DNA from: Sophora flavescens
Lineage: Eukaryota; Streptophyta; Magnoliopsida; Fabales; Fabaceae
NCBI GenBank assembly: GCA_030762895.1
Contig: CM061062.1
Coordinates: 236,765,379-236,829,378, forward strand
DNA: 64,000 nucleotides
Reading direction: 5' to 3'
Shown here: positions 46,451 to 58,851 of the stretch, one piece after another
How the letters are laid out: each line of letters begins with the position of its first letter
How positions within the stretch are numbered: the first letter of the stretch is position 1
Position numbers and translations under genes: made by a program
Notes under the pieces: generated by a model
What the model was told of the DNA's origin: nothing
Database searches by the model: none
The model's input: only the letters and a program-made list of their open reading frames with translations

Positions 46451-47042
46451 AGTTGGAAGTCCTACTTCCATTCTTCTTGCACTCATCCAGGTATTTTGGG
46501 CAGTTCCTCTTCCAATGTCCGGTCTTACCACAATGGAAGCACGTGCCCTCCTTAGCCACTCCGCCAACAGGCTTCAAGCTAGAAGTGCTGGGTTTGAACT
46601 TGAGGTCCTTACCCTTGCCCTTCTGCTTGTACATAGGCCTCTTGGGCTTCAAGGGCTGCTTCTTGCCCTTTTCAGGTTGGACCTTCATAATGGCCTTCCC
46701 TTTTTCTTTATTGATGTTAGTTTCAGCAGTTATCAACATGCCCAACAACTCTGGAAGTGTTTTGTCAAGATAATTCATATTGAAGTTCATGAAAAATTGA
46801 TTTTAACTTTCTGGCAACGATTGCAAGATCAAGTCAGTGGCCAACTCTTAGCCAAAAGCATAACCCAACCTCTCGAGATTCTCATTGTACCCAATCATTT
46901 GAAGCACATAAGGATCCATTGGGCTTCCTTCTGCCAGCTTCATTTGAAAAAGAGCTCTGGAAACTTTAAACCGCTCATGCCTTGCTTGCTCTTGGTAAAG
47001 CATCTTGAGGTGTTCGATCATATCAAACACCTCCATGTTCTC
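46451..47042 (-). pseudogene. copia-2 gag, C-terminal part
   Basis: Gag helical segment EVFDMIEHLKMLYQEQARHE (47036 leftward), a lysine-rich stretch, then the zinc knuckle CFHCGKTGHWKRNC (about 46500-46545), intact. It is frameshifted near 46800. The N-terminus is removed by the gypsy insertion at 47043. Confidence 0.8.
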
Positions 47043-49737
47043 TGTAACACCCTTCTCAGGCGCTACATCGTAAGTGACATTTTAAGGTCGAAAAGTAGGT
47101 TAATTAAAATTGGCTATAAAGGAATGGGGTAATTTTTTCCGTTTATCGTAAGTCATAAATATAACTAATTTTTTTTAAATAAATGGACACTAAAATTTTC
47201 CATTATCACAATTAGGATTATATGTTCAAAAATCATTTACATAATACCCAACCCAACTCATAAACAGAAATCATAGAATGTACCGACTCAACATAAAGAT
47301 GTGGAGACGTAGCTCCTAAAATATAAGATACTTGGAGTCGTAGCTCCATAGACAGTTACGTTAATTCCCAAACATACCCAACTGGCCAAACTAAAATAGA
47401 AAAGACAATCCTTACTCGTACATCGAGAGAAAGACAAAGCCAACTGACGAGATCTAGTGAAAACTCTATTTGAGTCCACTACCGACATCATCATAAAAGA
47501 CACTACAGAGCTACTACAATAGTAACTCTCGAACTAAGCCCTTTCCTTTTCCAAGAGAAAAACTTGATCTACGAACTATCGATAGTCTGAAAGACGTCCA
47601 CTAGAAATTCCACCATAGCATCCGCAAGCTCGAACCTCAATCTCTATGATGTGTTAGTCAAGTGACATCTTGACGTCTCAATCTTCTCAAAAATAGTACA
47701 GAAGGCACATAGCCAGCCGACATAGGCAATATAAAAATAAGGTGAGATTTCCATTTATCTTACACATAAGGCAGACATGCAATGGTACGACTCTTAGGTA
47801 CGTACAATTAACAATTATCAATCACATCTACACTCATAACAAAACAATAATGTTTCACAGAAACATGACTACAGCACCGCGTTTTCCTATATAGAAGACA
47901 TCTAAGACTTGAGGAATGACCTCTGAATTCCTATACCATGGTTTTACGAACAGCCGGAGAGAGTGACTCAGAGGATTGTTCCGGAGGTACCAGCCTTGGG
48001 TAATAAAGAATGCATCAATAGTAGAGGGCGGGCACGTCATAAGCTTTTTCGGGAACATCCTACACTTCCAGAAAACACGTAGCATCTATTCAAGTATGTC
48101 GGTGCATTGCCAGATCACCACGCCACAAAGGAGCAACCAAGTGGGTCTATGTGAGTATTTCATAACCTCGACATCCCCAAGCATCAACCAGATCGGCCCT
48201 ACGGAATTCACACCCACATTAAAGTGTTAGCTCAATCTCCTAGGAACAACGGTCTTACAGAACATGGTTTCACTATGTGTTTAGGCAAAATTGTCGGAAA
48301 AATGCGTTCTTCTTGTCTTTCCATCGGATGACGTCTTGATTCCATCGAAATTCTTTCACGTTTAAGTCCGAATTACGGTACTTAACATCGAGCTGAAGTT
48401 CTCAAGAAACCTTTCATCTTTGTGTAATGATATCTTAAAACACTTGATTAAAAATCCTAATGCATCATGAGATTGGAGAACAAGTCCAATTATTTATTTC
48501 TCTATACTTTTCGAATTGAGCCTTTTTCTTTGGCTTCCAAGAAAACAAAACATTCTGCGCCCATTAAATTTTATGGATTATGGATAATGAATTATCCACA
48601 CTTTATGACTTAAGGTCGTGTTCCACCCCACGTCATAAATTATTACGTTCGTATTTTCACTAAGTCGTTCTTAACTTTGGTTTTTGAATTTTACTGTAAA
48701 AACTCGTCTTTTAAGACTAAAATCATTTTGGCTAAAAACCAAAACCTTTACATCAAATCAAATCAATTTTCTAGAATAATTTCCATTAAAGATACATAGG
48801 TATCAGTTTCTCAAAATATTTTCTTGAAAATCCTTAAAAACGTTTAACGTCGTTTTTGCCGTTTTTTACTAAATTTAGGCCCAAAAACCATATTTTTGAA
48901 AACATGGTTATTCACATCAAATGTATTACTCTCCTAGGTTATATTACTCATATGAAAATTTTGAAACACTGATTTTACATCTAAACCTCCATTTATATAA
49001 AATTTCTAAGAATTTGACCGAACGTCGTTAATTTTGTAAATTGCGTAAATCGTTTTTCAATGATTTTACACTCTAATAGTCCAAAACTCATTTTGGAGTT
49101 TTAGAATAGTTTAATTGGTATGAAAAACAGTTTCTAACTGTCCAGTTACATAAATTTTCAAAAATTACAGTTTAGTCCCTAAACTTTCATTAATTACAAA
49201 AAGGTCCTTATTCACTTAAAACCTTGTAACTTTTTATTTATAACTTCAAATTACACCAAACCAACTTATTTAGAAATATTTTTCAGTTGCCCTCAAATCT
49301 CCAGAAATTATATTTCTGCCCAAATATTTTACAATATTTGCAAAAAGGTCCTTGTTTACTAAAATGCTTATATCTTTTTATGTATTAATCCAATTAACAC
49401 CAAACCAATTTCTATGGTTTTGTCTCATCAAGGACTAAAATCTTAACACACAAGAATATGAATTTCAGTGAAGCCACTGAAATTCTCAGAAATTGCATTT
49501 TATTCCCCAAGGACTCATAAATTCATATCTTTCAATATGGACATCCAAATCAATCCAAACCAATTTCTATACCCTTATATATTCATTCAATCCTCATAAA
49601 AATTATTCAAACAATTTAACTCCATATGGAACCCATTTAACCAGTCAAGTCCGAATGGCCAAAGGATGATCATGTTAGGCAATTTTTCACATTAAATCAA
49701 ATAAACAACCATCAAGTATCCAATTAGAAATCATTAA

Positions 49738-51546
49738 TGTTGTTTTGGTTTCAACGACTTAGGAGGGGGGGGGGGGGGGGTGAGTTTTCTTAATAAACCC
49801 ATCTTTTACAAAATCAATGAAGGGTTTATATAAAATCTTGAATAGAAGGTGATGAAGATAAGAAAGATTAATTCAGAATAGGTTCGGGTTCAAAACTCAA
49901 TAATAACAAAATACAGAAACTGATTAAACCTTTAAAGATCAAGAACACGTTATGCAAGTTTTAGATACACGCATTAACAATCAAGAACAAAATTACAGGT
50001 TTCAGTTTCAGTAATTAGTTCAGTTTCAGCAATCAAGAATGGTTTTGATCAACTCAGTTTTGAACGTAAATAACACAGACTTGATTACAATCAAACTCAG
50101 GTTTCAATACAGTTTATACAGATCAAGAACAAAAACTATATTAAACTTTAAACATCAAAATCACAGGTTCTTGATCATAAACAGAAAGTAAAAGAGTTTG
50201 AGTTTAGAGATACCACACAACCAGATTTATCCTGGCTCAGTCACCTCCACTGTGACCTATATCCAGTCCCCACTCCACCTGTGGGATTTCACACACTAAC
50301 ACACAAGCTTTACCAGGTAGCTTGAAAAACCTTTACACCATAGAGCACTTCTTCACCTCGAGATACCACACTCTTGTGAATAACCTCAATGTTCTTCCTT
50401 AGGGATACCTCACCCTAATCACTCAGAGAGACTCCCTCTCTCTTTACAATCAAAATGTAAAACAAAAAATTGATTCCTAACTCTCAATAGTCAGATAAAC
50501 AAATTGAAGCAGTTATGAGAATGAAACACTCTTTTCACAGTAAGCTCAAGAAAGATGATTAATGATATGTGTGTCAATATGATATTGTTATTCTTTTTTT
50601 TTCTGTAAAAGTGTTCCTTTGATCCCTCTTTATATAGAAAACAAGTTATAGTCGTTGGGATCAATCAAAACAGATTTGGATCTGATTAACAGAATTTGTT
50701 TTCTTGATTCTGGTTCTTGAAATAAGATTCTGATAGTTCTTATAGAATTCGCGTCCATCTTGAAAATAACCGCGTCGATCTAGCCATTAAGATTTTACAT
50801 TCGGACGGGCTAGTAGACGAGCTCCATATGCCACGTCATTGGACGAATCTTCTCATTAAGATCTTAGCAAGTCCAAAGACTTGTGTGGACGAGCGCTTCT
50901 GTTACTTTAGTGGACGAGCACTTCTGTCAATTTAGTGGACGAGCGCTTGTATCACTTTAGTGGACGGACACTTCTGTCACTTCATGGACAAGCGCTTCTG
51001 TCACTTTAGTGACGAGCACTTCTGTCACTTAAGTGGACGAGCGTTTGTATTACTTCAGTGTTGGACGAGCGCTTGTATTACTTCAGTGTTGGACGGGCGC
51101 TTCTATTACTTCAGTGTTGGACGAGCGCTTGTATTACTTTAGTGTTGGATGAGCGCTTCTGTTTCTTATTTCCAAAAATCATTTTCATTAACAAAAACTT
51201 ATTCCTTTTAATGCAGGTTATGAAAATTGATTTTCTTCATGCATCTTTTTAATTGAGCTATTTGAGAATAAGAGATTTAATCTCTTACAAATCATCTAAG
51301 ACTGAAATCTAATTTCTCCTTTAAGCTCTTGTCTTGATGATTCCTTGATCTTTGTCTTTGCTCTTTGATTCCTCCAAGTTCTTTTGATTTCTTCAAGTTC
51401 TTCCTTGAATATTCTCCTTGTCTTTGCTCACTGAACTTGCTGATTACTACTAGATACCTGTCTTTGCAATTTGACACTAAAACACTTGCATACACATTAA
51501 GTTGTATTTGTCATATATCAAAATCTCTAAGTCATTGAGTCTAACA
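49738..51546 (-). mobile_element. SIRE-like solo LTR, TSD ATTAA
   Basis: The minus strand starts TGTTAGACTCAATG and ends CAAAACAACA. It is flanked by ATTAA (49733-49737 and 51547-51551). The related uninterrupted sequence in the solo LTR at about 43120-43145 has a single ATTAA at the same place, which proves the insertion. Contains a 16-G run (49765-49780) and a GTCCACT-type array. Confidence 0.9.
50790..51165 (-). repeat. Tandem array in SIRE-like solo LTR
   Basis: About ten units of GTGGACGAGCGCTTCTGTCA-type sequence (plus strand), 28-36 bp apart. Related to the arrays at 29560 and 61880. Confidence 0.85.
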
Positions 51547-51849
51547 ATTAACACCAATATCAACATATATCAAAATCAATCATCACCCAAATCCTCCAAG
51601 AGGATCACACACATATGCAACTCAATATACAAATTTCATACTTAGAAATTACAAGACCATATATACACTAATTAAACCATCAACATATCTACTTTAAGGT
51701 AGGATAGTAGTAATCTCCCCCATACCTCCTGTAGATCACTTGAAACTCAAGAAATAGAAGGATGTTGTTCACGTAAAGCCTCATGGTTTGAACCAACAAA
51801 ACCTAGCCATGAACAACCAACAAGAAATCATGTTACACTACAAAAAAAA

Positions 51850-52350
51850 GCTCATTTAGCGACCGAAAATAGTGACCGAATTTGTTGGTTGCTGTTTGCG
51901 ACCGAAATGGTGACCGATTGTAGGATCTAAATCAAACGCTGATTAGAGTTGATATTGCGACCGAAATAGAGCGTAGCAGAGTTATCGGTCTCTATTTCGG
52001 TCGCAAAATAAAGGAAAATAAAAGTAAAAAATTAATGACTTTTTAGAGACCGAAATGGCGACCGAGTTAAATGCAACGGTTAAATTTATTTATCATTGCG
52101 ACCGATATTAAATCGGTCTCTAAATGGTGCGTAAAAATTAAAATAGAGCGTGTTAGCGACCGAATTTTAAATCGGTCGCTAAATTTACGAATTCAAATTT
52201 CAAATTAACCCATTTAGCGACTGATATCATATTGGTCGCTAAAGCGTGCTAAAATGAAATTAATCTATATCCATTCTGCTACCGATTTCTGCGACCGAAC
52301 TTGATTAATTTGTGTGGCGATGGATTAGCGACCGAAATGTTCGGTCGCTA
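51850..52350. repeat. Left subterminal repeat array of CACTA-3
   Basis: More than a dozen copies of GCGACCGAAAT or its inverse ATTTCGGTCGC, many paired as hairpins (for example AGCGACCGAATTTTAAATCGGTCGCT near 52153-52180, read with the centre AATTTTAAAT). Confidence 0.85.
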
Positions 52351-53315
52351 AACGTAAAATCCCTAAAACATGAGCCCCTTCCCCTTTCTTCCCCATTTCT
52401 CTCATTTCTTATTTGTTCTTCTCTCTCGCGCCTCCATGGTTCTCCCTGCCGCCACGCAACACAAAGCTCCAACCACCAACACCAACACCGCCACCACCCA
52501 CATTCTCTCTCTGTAACCCTGTTCTCTATCTCTTTCTCCCTTCCTCTTTTTCCTTTCACTGATTTCCCACTTTGTCTCTCCAGTGCAACACCACCAACAC
52601 CGCCACCACTGCGCGGCCTCCGGTGACACCGCCACCACCACCGGTCCAAGTCAGTAGTGAAGAAACCCATTCTTAGGTAACCCTCCGTTCTCCCTTCTCC
52701 TATCTTATCTATTTTAATGTATATATATAAATTGATGTCTTTTTTGTTCTGATGGCACATGATGGTTGGGAAAAAATATGATGAGAAAAAGTGATTGAAT
52801 TTTTGTGAATAAACCTGTGTTCTCGATTTTTGCATATAATCCAAACATTTAGGATCTTATATAACTCAAAACAATAGAGCAGTTGCTTCTCATTGGCAAC
52901 AATAGGCAACTATTTTGAATAAAATTTTATCTTCACATTAATGATTTAGTTTACTAATTCATTAATACTTAGTGTATGTATGTTTAATACATCCAAACAT
53001 GATAGATGAATCTACTAGCAGATCCTTATGATGTTGCATTGTCTAATTATCCCTTTTGGATAATCATATGATGGTTATTATCCACAATGGTGTTTCATCC
53101 TGCTACTTTTTAAGTCTCTTTTATGACTTGGACTTTTGGAATTTGTTGAAGTGAGTTTCCCTTTCAAGTGAAATAATTAAAGTGTACTGTTCTTGGACTG
53201 TTGTCTTTCTTTTGTAGTTGCTGAAATTCTGTAGTGATATCTTGTTTGTAGTTTGTAGAGCGTGTTAGCGACCGAATACTCAGTGTAATGTATTATGTGA
53301 ATTATCGTGTTGTTT

Positions 53316-53555
53316 GGTAGTGGAGAGCTGAGCTCAATAGGATGTGATCTTGTCTGATTGTATGCTGATAATTTAATGTTTATGCATGTGTTTGTCAATA
53401 TGTGTTGTTTGTTAGTGGAGAGCGGAGCTCAATAGGATGTGATCCTGTCCGAAAGGCGGGATGCTGGTTGTGTGCTGATAATTTAGAAATTATGCATGTG
53501 TTTGACAATTAACTGCTACTTGTTAGTGGAGAGCGGAGCTCAATAGGATGTTTGC
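53316..53555 (+). repeat. Three tandem copies of a ~100-bp unit inside CACTA-3
   Basis: GTTAGTGGAGAGCGGAGCTC followed by AATAGGATG occurs at 53316 (slightly diverged), 53411 and 53522, with similar downstream sequence (GCTGATAATTTA, ATGCATGTGTTTG). It lies in the presumed intron upstream of the B3-like coding exons. Confidence 0.8.
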
Positions 53556-53950
53556 CAGGCACATGACGTGCCATCATCATTCAAACATTATTCACATTAG
53601 AAAGCAGCTCTGTACACAATATTATGAAAGCAACTATGGTTTTCTACTCATTTGTTTCACTAGGCAATGGAGTTTTCCAGAAATAGTTGTTGATTACCAT
53701 CCTTGCTAGGTTATCTAGGCATTTCCAGTAGGAAAAGTCCTCTCTATGACCATCCTTCAAAATGACGTAAAAGCATCTGCTTTCCTGAAAACTACTATGT
53801 TTGCTAATCTGTAAAGTTGCATGTGAAGTTGCACTTCGTTGTTCTATTTTAACATGCTAGTATGCTACATGGATCCTTCCATCTTTTCTTATTATCACTT
53901 GATGAATTTTAGACATATGACTTGTTTTTTCCTTATCGTTTTATCAGAAA

Positions 53951-54339
53951 ATGGATCCGACTAAATGTTTTGAGACAGCCATCCATATAGACCAGGTACG
54001 GTATCTCATCAACTTAAGAATAACGATCGGATTCACGTAATGATGGTTAAGGCATAAACTAATCATTACTAAATTGTTCTTGTGTATTTGCAGGATTTGA
54101 TTTCAATCCCGCGATCATTCTACCGTCGTTGGGGAAGAGGAATACCACGTGTTGTGACTATTGAAGACAAATGCGAAAATCTGTTCAATGGGAATATAGT
54201 AATCCATGAGGATCGCCCATATTTTACAACAAACACAAATGGTATCAGGGAGTTGTATTTGTTGTCCACTGGTGTATTGGCAAAGTTTAAGTACCTTGGG
54301 GGTTCTCGCTTCTACATGTTCATCCCTTTGGAAGATTGA
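53951..54339 (+). CDS. Small B3-like DNA-binding protein encoded in CACTA-3
   Basis: Exon 53951-53995 (MDPTKCFETAIHIDQ) and exon 54094-54339, joined over a GT-AG intron of 98 bp in frame: 96 residues and a TGA. The sequence ISIPRSFYRRWGRGIP, then RPYFTTNTNGIREL and KFKYLGGSRFYMFIPLED, resembles the plant B3 domain (IP-x-x-F...near the start, F-K/R-Y-x-G-x-S-x-F-x-V-x-I at the end). It would be almost nothing but that domain. B3 proteins bind DNA in the nucleus as transcription factors. TTATCAG just before the ATG is a possible acceptor, with an untranslated first exon ending near 52677. The frame is open. Either a captured host gene or an element protein; homology is by eye. Confidence 0.55.
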
Positions 54340-54659
54340 TGAGTTTTGATATTTTGATTAGTACTTATTGACTGTGGTGTGTTTTTATGTTTTGATCGTT
54401 AATTAGTACATCATTAAACTTTTTTTTTATAAACAATTATTAAACTTGCGTTAATTAATGTATGTGTTTTCTTGATCATATTGACTGTGGTGTTTTGGAT
54501 CGTTAGTACATCATGTTTACGTTTTCTATTTATTCAAAAAAAATATTGGTGTATTTTGTTTATATCAGAAATTAAAAATCAATGGGGTAATAGTCGAAAA
54601 ACAAAATTTGGTCGGCAGGATTAAGTTACAGAAAAAATTTTATAAAAAAAAATTTCAAA

Positions 54660-54815
54660 ATTTGCGACCGAAATAGCGACCGAATATCAGTCACCAAATT
54701 CGGTTATCTGAGCATGCGACCAACTATACGGCGACCGAAATATATAATTTTGTGACCGAAATATCGGTCACAAATTTGCGACCGAAATACAAATTCGGTT
54801 GCTAAATATTTAGCC
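54660..54815. repeat. Right subterminal repeat array of CACTA-3
   Basis: Seven or more copies of GCGACCGAAATA/TTTCGGTCGC-type motif in both orientations, same motif as at the left end. Confidence 0.8.
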
Positions 54816-56294
54816 ACCAGGGTTTCTGCTACCCCCTTAATTCAGCCGCTAAGATGAATATAGAAGTCATATAGAGATCACAGAAATTGATCTCACATTA
54901 AAATGAGTTTTCTATGATTTTATGGAAATCTTTGAACTTCTAGATCTAAGAATGGAAAACTCGTGAAATAGGAAGAACAAGATCTTAAGATGAAATGAGA
55001 TGATCATGGATGATCATATTGCCTCAAGTGTGTGAGAGAAATTAAGAAAAGATGATGATCTTGGCAAGTTCCTACAAATAATGAACTCGAGCCCTAACTT
55101 GTTTTTTTTTTTTTTGTGTTTTGTGAGAAATGATGAACAAAGAAGTGAAATGGAGTCTGTGAGTGGGAGGGAGCTGCGGCCAAGAGGGAGTTTAAGTGAG
55201 AAAGTGAGTTGTTTAATCTTAAAAGATGACCGTGGTTGAGTTAAATTGACCAAGGTTATGTTAGAAAATAATATAATAACGTAACTATAGTTAATTAGTA
55301 AATTAACTAGGGTTAATTAGTAACTTAACTAAGGTTAATTAGTAACCATGATTAACAAACATGTGGCTCACATTTTAGGAAGGGTGTGACTGATTCTTGG
55401 TCACAAGAACTAACCTTGGTTCCTTAACCATGGTTAAAACTTAACTAAACATCAGTTAGGTTAAGCTTAGGGGTATTTTAGTCTTTTCACATTTACTTGT
55501 CATAAATGCACATTAATGGCTATGGTGAGTCATTTAGTGACTCATTCCTCTTGAGTCATCATGGATGACTCGCCGTTCTGTCCCCCGGTGTATCTCTACA
55601 CATTCGTGTCTGGTTCCGTTGTTTACCCGATTAGGGTTTTTGAGAGAAAGATGATGAAATGAAATCAAAATGAAATGAGTTTGATTTAGTGGAGGGGCTG
55701 CACGAAATTAAGTAGGTGAGAGGGTATTTTGGTCAAAATTCACTTAGGGACACTCTTGAAATTTCACTTAAAGACCAAGGGCATTTTGGTTTTTTCACTA
55801 GAATAAATATCATGATATTTTGGTGTCATCATTATGCTTCATAAATGCTAGGTGAGTCACCAATGTGACTCATCACCCTAGGTGGCAAGATGTCCCATCA
55901 TCAAATACCCGATTTTGTCGCTGCACGTCCGTTCTCGACTCCGTCGATCAGCCGTTAGTTAATAATGCGCCCAAATGAAGTATAATAACTTATTTATTTT
56001 GAAAATTTTCAAAATAATCAATATCGTTGGAAAAATAATATAAACCTAAACCATCTCGTTCATGAGTCCAAATTAGGTTTCCTGATCAGTAAACTTTTAC
56101 TATCAGTGAAAAATGCAGACCGGGTTCCGCCTAAATTCAAAACCTAAAATTTCACTGTAACTTTCTACTATAAAGTAGAGTATAAATATGATTTTGTTTA
56201 TTCAAAATCATTTTTTAGGTCTCGGATAAAAATATAAACAAATATATGTAAATATTTACCGATATTAAAGAACAATAAAAATCGGGGTGTTACA

Positions 56295-56308
56295 ATACCA
56301 CCCCTCTA
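56295..56308 (-). other. Polypurine tract of Tekay-like element
   Basis: The minus strand reads AGAGGGGTGGTAT directly before the LTR start TGTAACACCC. Confidence 0.65.
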
Positions 56309-57616
56309 AAAAGAATTTCGACCTCGAAATTTGCTCATCTAAGAAAAATGAACATGAGACCCGTCCTTTTATTTCGTGCTCCAGAAGCATATCATTCTCA
56401 TTTTTCGAAACGTGGCGTGAATTACTTCATAGATTAGACTGTCGCTCTGACGTATACTGTATTCGCTTAACCACCCGATAAAACAAATAAGGCCAATCCC
56501 TTTAAAACTCTCAAGACGCTAAGCACACTCGAATAATTCAAATGTCAATAGAATGAAATATACCAACATCAGATTAATTCTGAAACTTGAATGTCCCAAA
56601 ATTTTGACTTCCATTTTTTGTGGCGGTTCTAACACACCAATGGTAAATAAGAACTTAGAATTTGAACAAAGACTTTTCAAGAAGAGAAAATAATCTCTAG
56701 ACGTTACATTCTCAAGAAGAAATAAAGTAGAATGAATACAAAAACAACGGATATTCTTTATACAAAAAGTCTCTTTAATAGGTTCCTGAATGTAAAAATG
56801 CATTGTACAGCCACATATTTACAAACGTGACCCTAATAAAGTTCCTTCCTCAACAAGAACTTCCTTCAAAAACCAAAATTTGAAGATGATAACTTTCTTC
56901 ATTTCCAAGAGACTAGATTTTAAATCAAAACTTATCTTGGTCTTTAAGAGAGCAACAATAATTTTTTTGCGAATTCCCTCACTCGAGGTAACTCTAATTC
57001 ATTTGGTATAAAAAAATTGACGTGAATTGTCAACATTTCATCTGCCATAAAATTTATAACTTTTCACCCACAAGGGTAACGAGATATGATCCTCCAAAAG
57101 ATCATTCTATTTTAAATTGCACTCATTTGCGGAAAAAGTAAATGGTCAAGTTTACAAAACTCAATTTTCAACAACAAGGAGATATCCGAACGGATTTTCC
57201 CAACCAGTATAAGTTATCAAGAAACTATAAAGATAATTACATTAAGGAATAATATAAGAATGCAATTCTGATTGTTTCGCATAAAACTTAGACAACAAAA
57301 GATGCGACGATGAAACTCAACCAACTTAGAAACATGTTGGAGACAACAAAGGTACTACATAGATAAATACACATTATTTTACACATTCATAGAAAATCAA
57401 GAATGAATCTCCACTAAATTAACAGTACAGTCAAAAGTCTACTTTCTACGACACACTTCACTTAAAGATATTTATTTGATTGTTATACTTCAATCCTACT
57501 TGTTGTGAAGATTCTACCCGTTAACAACTACCCACATATTTAGACTTTAAATATTGGTGGACTACCTCCTCTTGCACATTGTTCTTTAATCGAATCTCCA
57601 TATGTTGTCTCTCGGC
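56309..57616. other. Tekay-like element internal region lacking pol
   Basis: About 1.3 kb between the polypurine tract and the end of gag. I find no RT, RNase H, integrase or chromodomain motif on either strand; the short ORFs have no recognisable domain. The pol region appears deleted. Confidence 0.55.
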
Positions 57617-58543
57617 TTACATGTTATCCGCAAAAGGTACATCCTTAGGTTTTCCGCACACTCTAGCGACATGTCCAGGCTGTCCACACTTAAAACAAAT
57701 GATGCCCTTAATCTTGCAGTCTCTAGTAGCATGACTCATGGCACATTTCATGCACTTCGATGATGACTTCCTAGACGATCCATAACCTTTACTGCTACTA
57801 CTAATCCACTTCCCTTTTGGTAGTGTCCACGTTGGCCTTCCGTACGGTTTCTCTTGGAAAGATCCAAAGCTTCTTTTTCTTCCTTTACTCACTTCTAGAT
57901 CTCAAGGAACTCGACACTCATCCATCAAGATCGGAAACTGCAGTAGTTTCAATGACAAAATTGTCTTCCTCATTTCAACCTTCAGATTTTCCTATAATTT
58001 CTTACATGTTCGTACTTCCTCTTAATTCTTTAAATACAACTCCTTGAACTTAATCAGCTCTTCCAACTCAGCGGCATACTCACTGATAGTCGTATCCTCT
58101 TGTCCGTGCTACAGAAACTCAATCTCCTATGTACGACTCACTTCAGTGGAAGGATACTTCTCCAAAAATTTGCTTCAAAACAATTTCCAGGTGATCGCTT
58201 CTTGTCTTTCCACTAACAGCTGGTAAGTTTCTCTCCACCAAAATCCAACATCTCCTATCAACAGAAATGTCGCACAAGCTACCTTCCAATGATCAGATTA
58301 TTCCATAGTTTGCAAGTTCCTTTCTATTTTCGTAATCCACAACTCAACTTTCTCTGGATTAAGCTCGCCATCAAATTGAGGTGGGTTACTACGACAGAAC
58401 TCAACTAGTCATCCCTTCTCTGCCATTTCCTCATTTTGACATGCCACAGTTGATGTTAGCTCCCTCAAGACTTGTACATATACAACCATATCTTTGGGAT
58501 CCTTGATTGCAGAATCAGATCTACTCATTCTCGGACTAACCAT
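57617..58543 (-). pseudogene. Tekay-like gag
   Basis: ATG at 58543 (MVSPRMSRSDSAIKDPKD). Broken gag domain with NPPQFDGELNPEKVELWITK and FLLIGDVGFWWRETYQ, then an intact C-terminal part (57892-57617) with KCMKCAMSHATRDC and the zinc knuckle CFKCGQPGHVARVC. Several stops lie between 57900 and 58440. Gag packages element RNA. The gag type agrees with a chromovirus such as Tekay/Del. Confidence 0.8.
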
Positions 58544-58834
58544 GATTTTCTATAAAAGCACGGTAGTCAGAACTAGGAAGAAAAAAATACATCAAAATAT
58601 GTTCAATATTATTCCTTGTTAGGAATAATAATGAAAAGATCAACAAACAATGTTGTATCCTTTCGGAACAACGTCATGAAGAACATAAACACAGCCAAGG
58701 ATAGACTAACGTCATTATCCTTCCAAACATTGGTTCTTCATTGAACCAAAAACACAAAACAACACAAGACACAACCAGAGAAAACACAACAAAAACGACA
58801 ACACACCAAACCCCAAAGCCCAAAAGAATCGGTC

Positions 58835-58847
58835 AGCTCTGATACCA
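58835..58847 (-). other. Primer-binding site of Tekay-like element
   Basis: The minus strand reads TGGTATCAGAGCT, four bases inside the LTR edge at 58852; complementary to initiator-Met tRNA. Confidence 0.8.
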
Positions 58848-58851
58848 ATAA

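Larger units (their letters stand above)
37283..47042 (-). mobile_element. copia-2, Ty1/copia retrotransposon, 5' part missing
   Basis: The 3' LTR is on the left (37283-38702), then minus-strand pol and gag to 47042, where a gypsy element begins inside gag. A 4.6-kb solo LTR (41205-45825) interrupts integrase. The 5' LTR is not found in the window. Inserted in the LINE. Confidence 0.85.
51836..54836 (+). mobile_element. CACTA-3, gene-carrying non-autonomous CACTA element
   Basis: The left end is CACTACAAAAAAAAGCTC. The right end, read inward, is GTAGCAGAAACCCTGG after a mutated tip (CCCCC). TTA flanks both sides (51833-51835 and 54837-54839). The surrounding LTR sequence continues on both sides as in the 41205-45825 copy, which confirms the insertion. 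Subterminal palindromes TTTAGCGACCGAAA and inverses are dense at both ends. No transposase; instead a spliced gene for a B3-like protein. Confidence 0.8.
47043..56294 (-). repeat. 3' LTR of the Tekay-like element (with two nested insertions)
   Basis: Minus strand TGTAACACCCCGATTTT...CTGAGAAGGGTGTTACA. It is collinear in inverse orientation with the solo LTR at 41205-45825. Removing 49738-51551 (with one TSD copy) and 51836-54839 leaves about 4.4 kb, similar to the 4.6-kb solo LTR. Confidence 0.85.

Noticed and set aside
52305..52844. 179-codon minus-strand ORF rich in W, R, G
   Set aside because: Antisense of the CT-rich leader of CACTA-3; low complexity, no domain.
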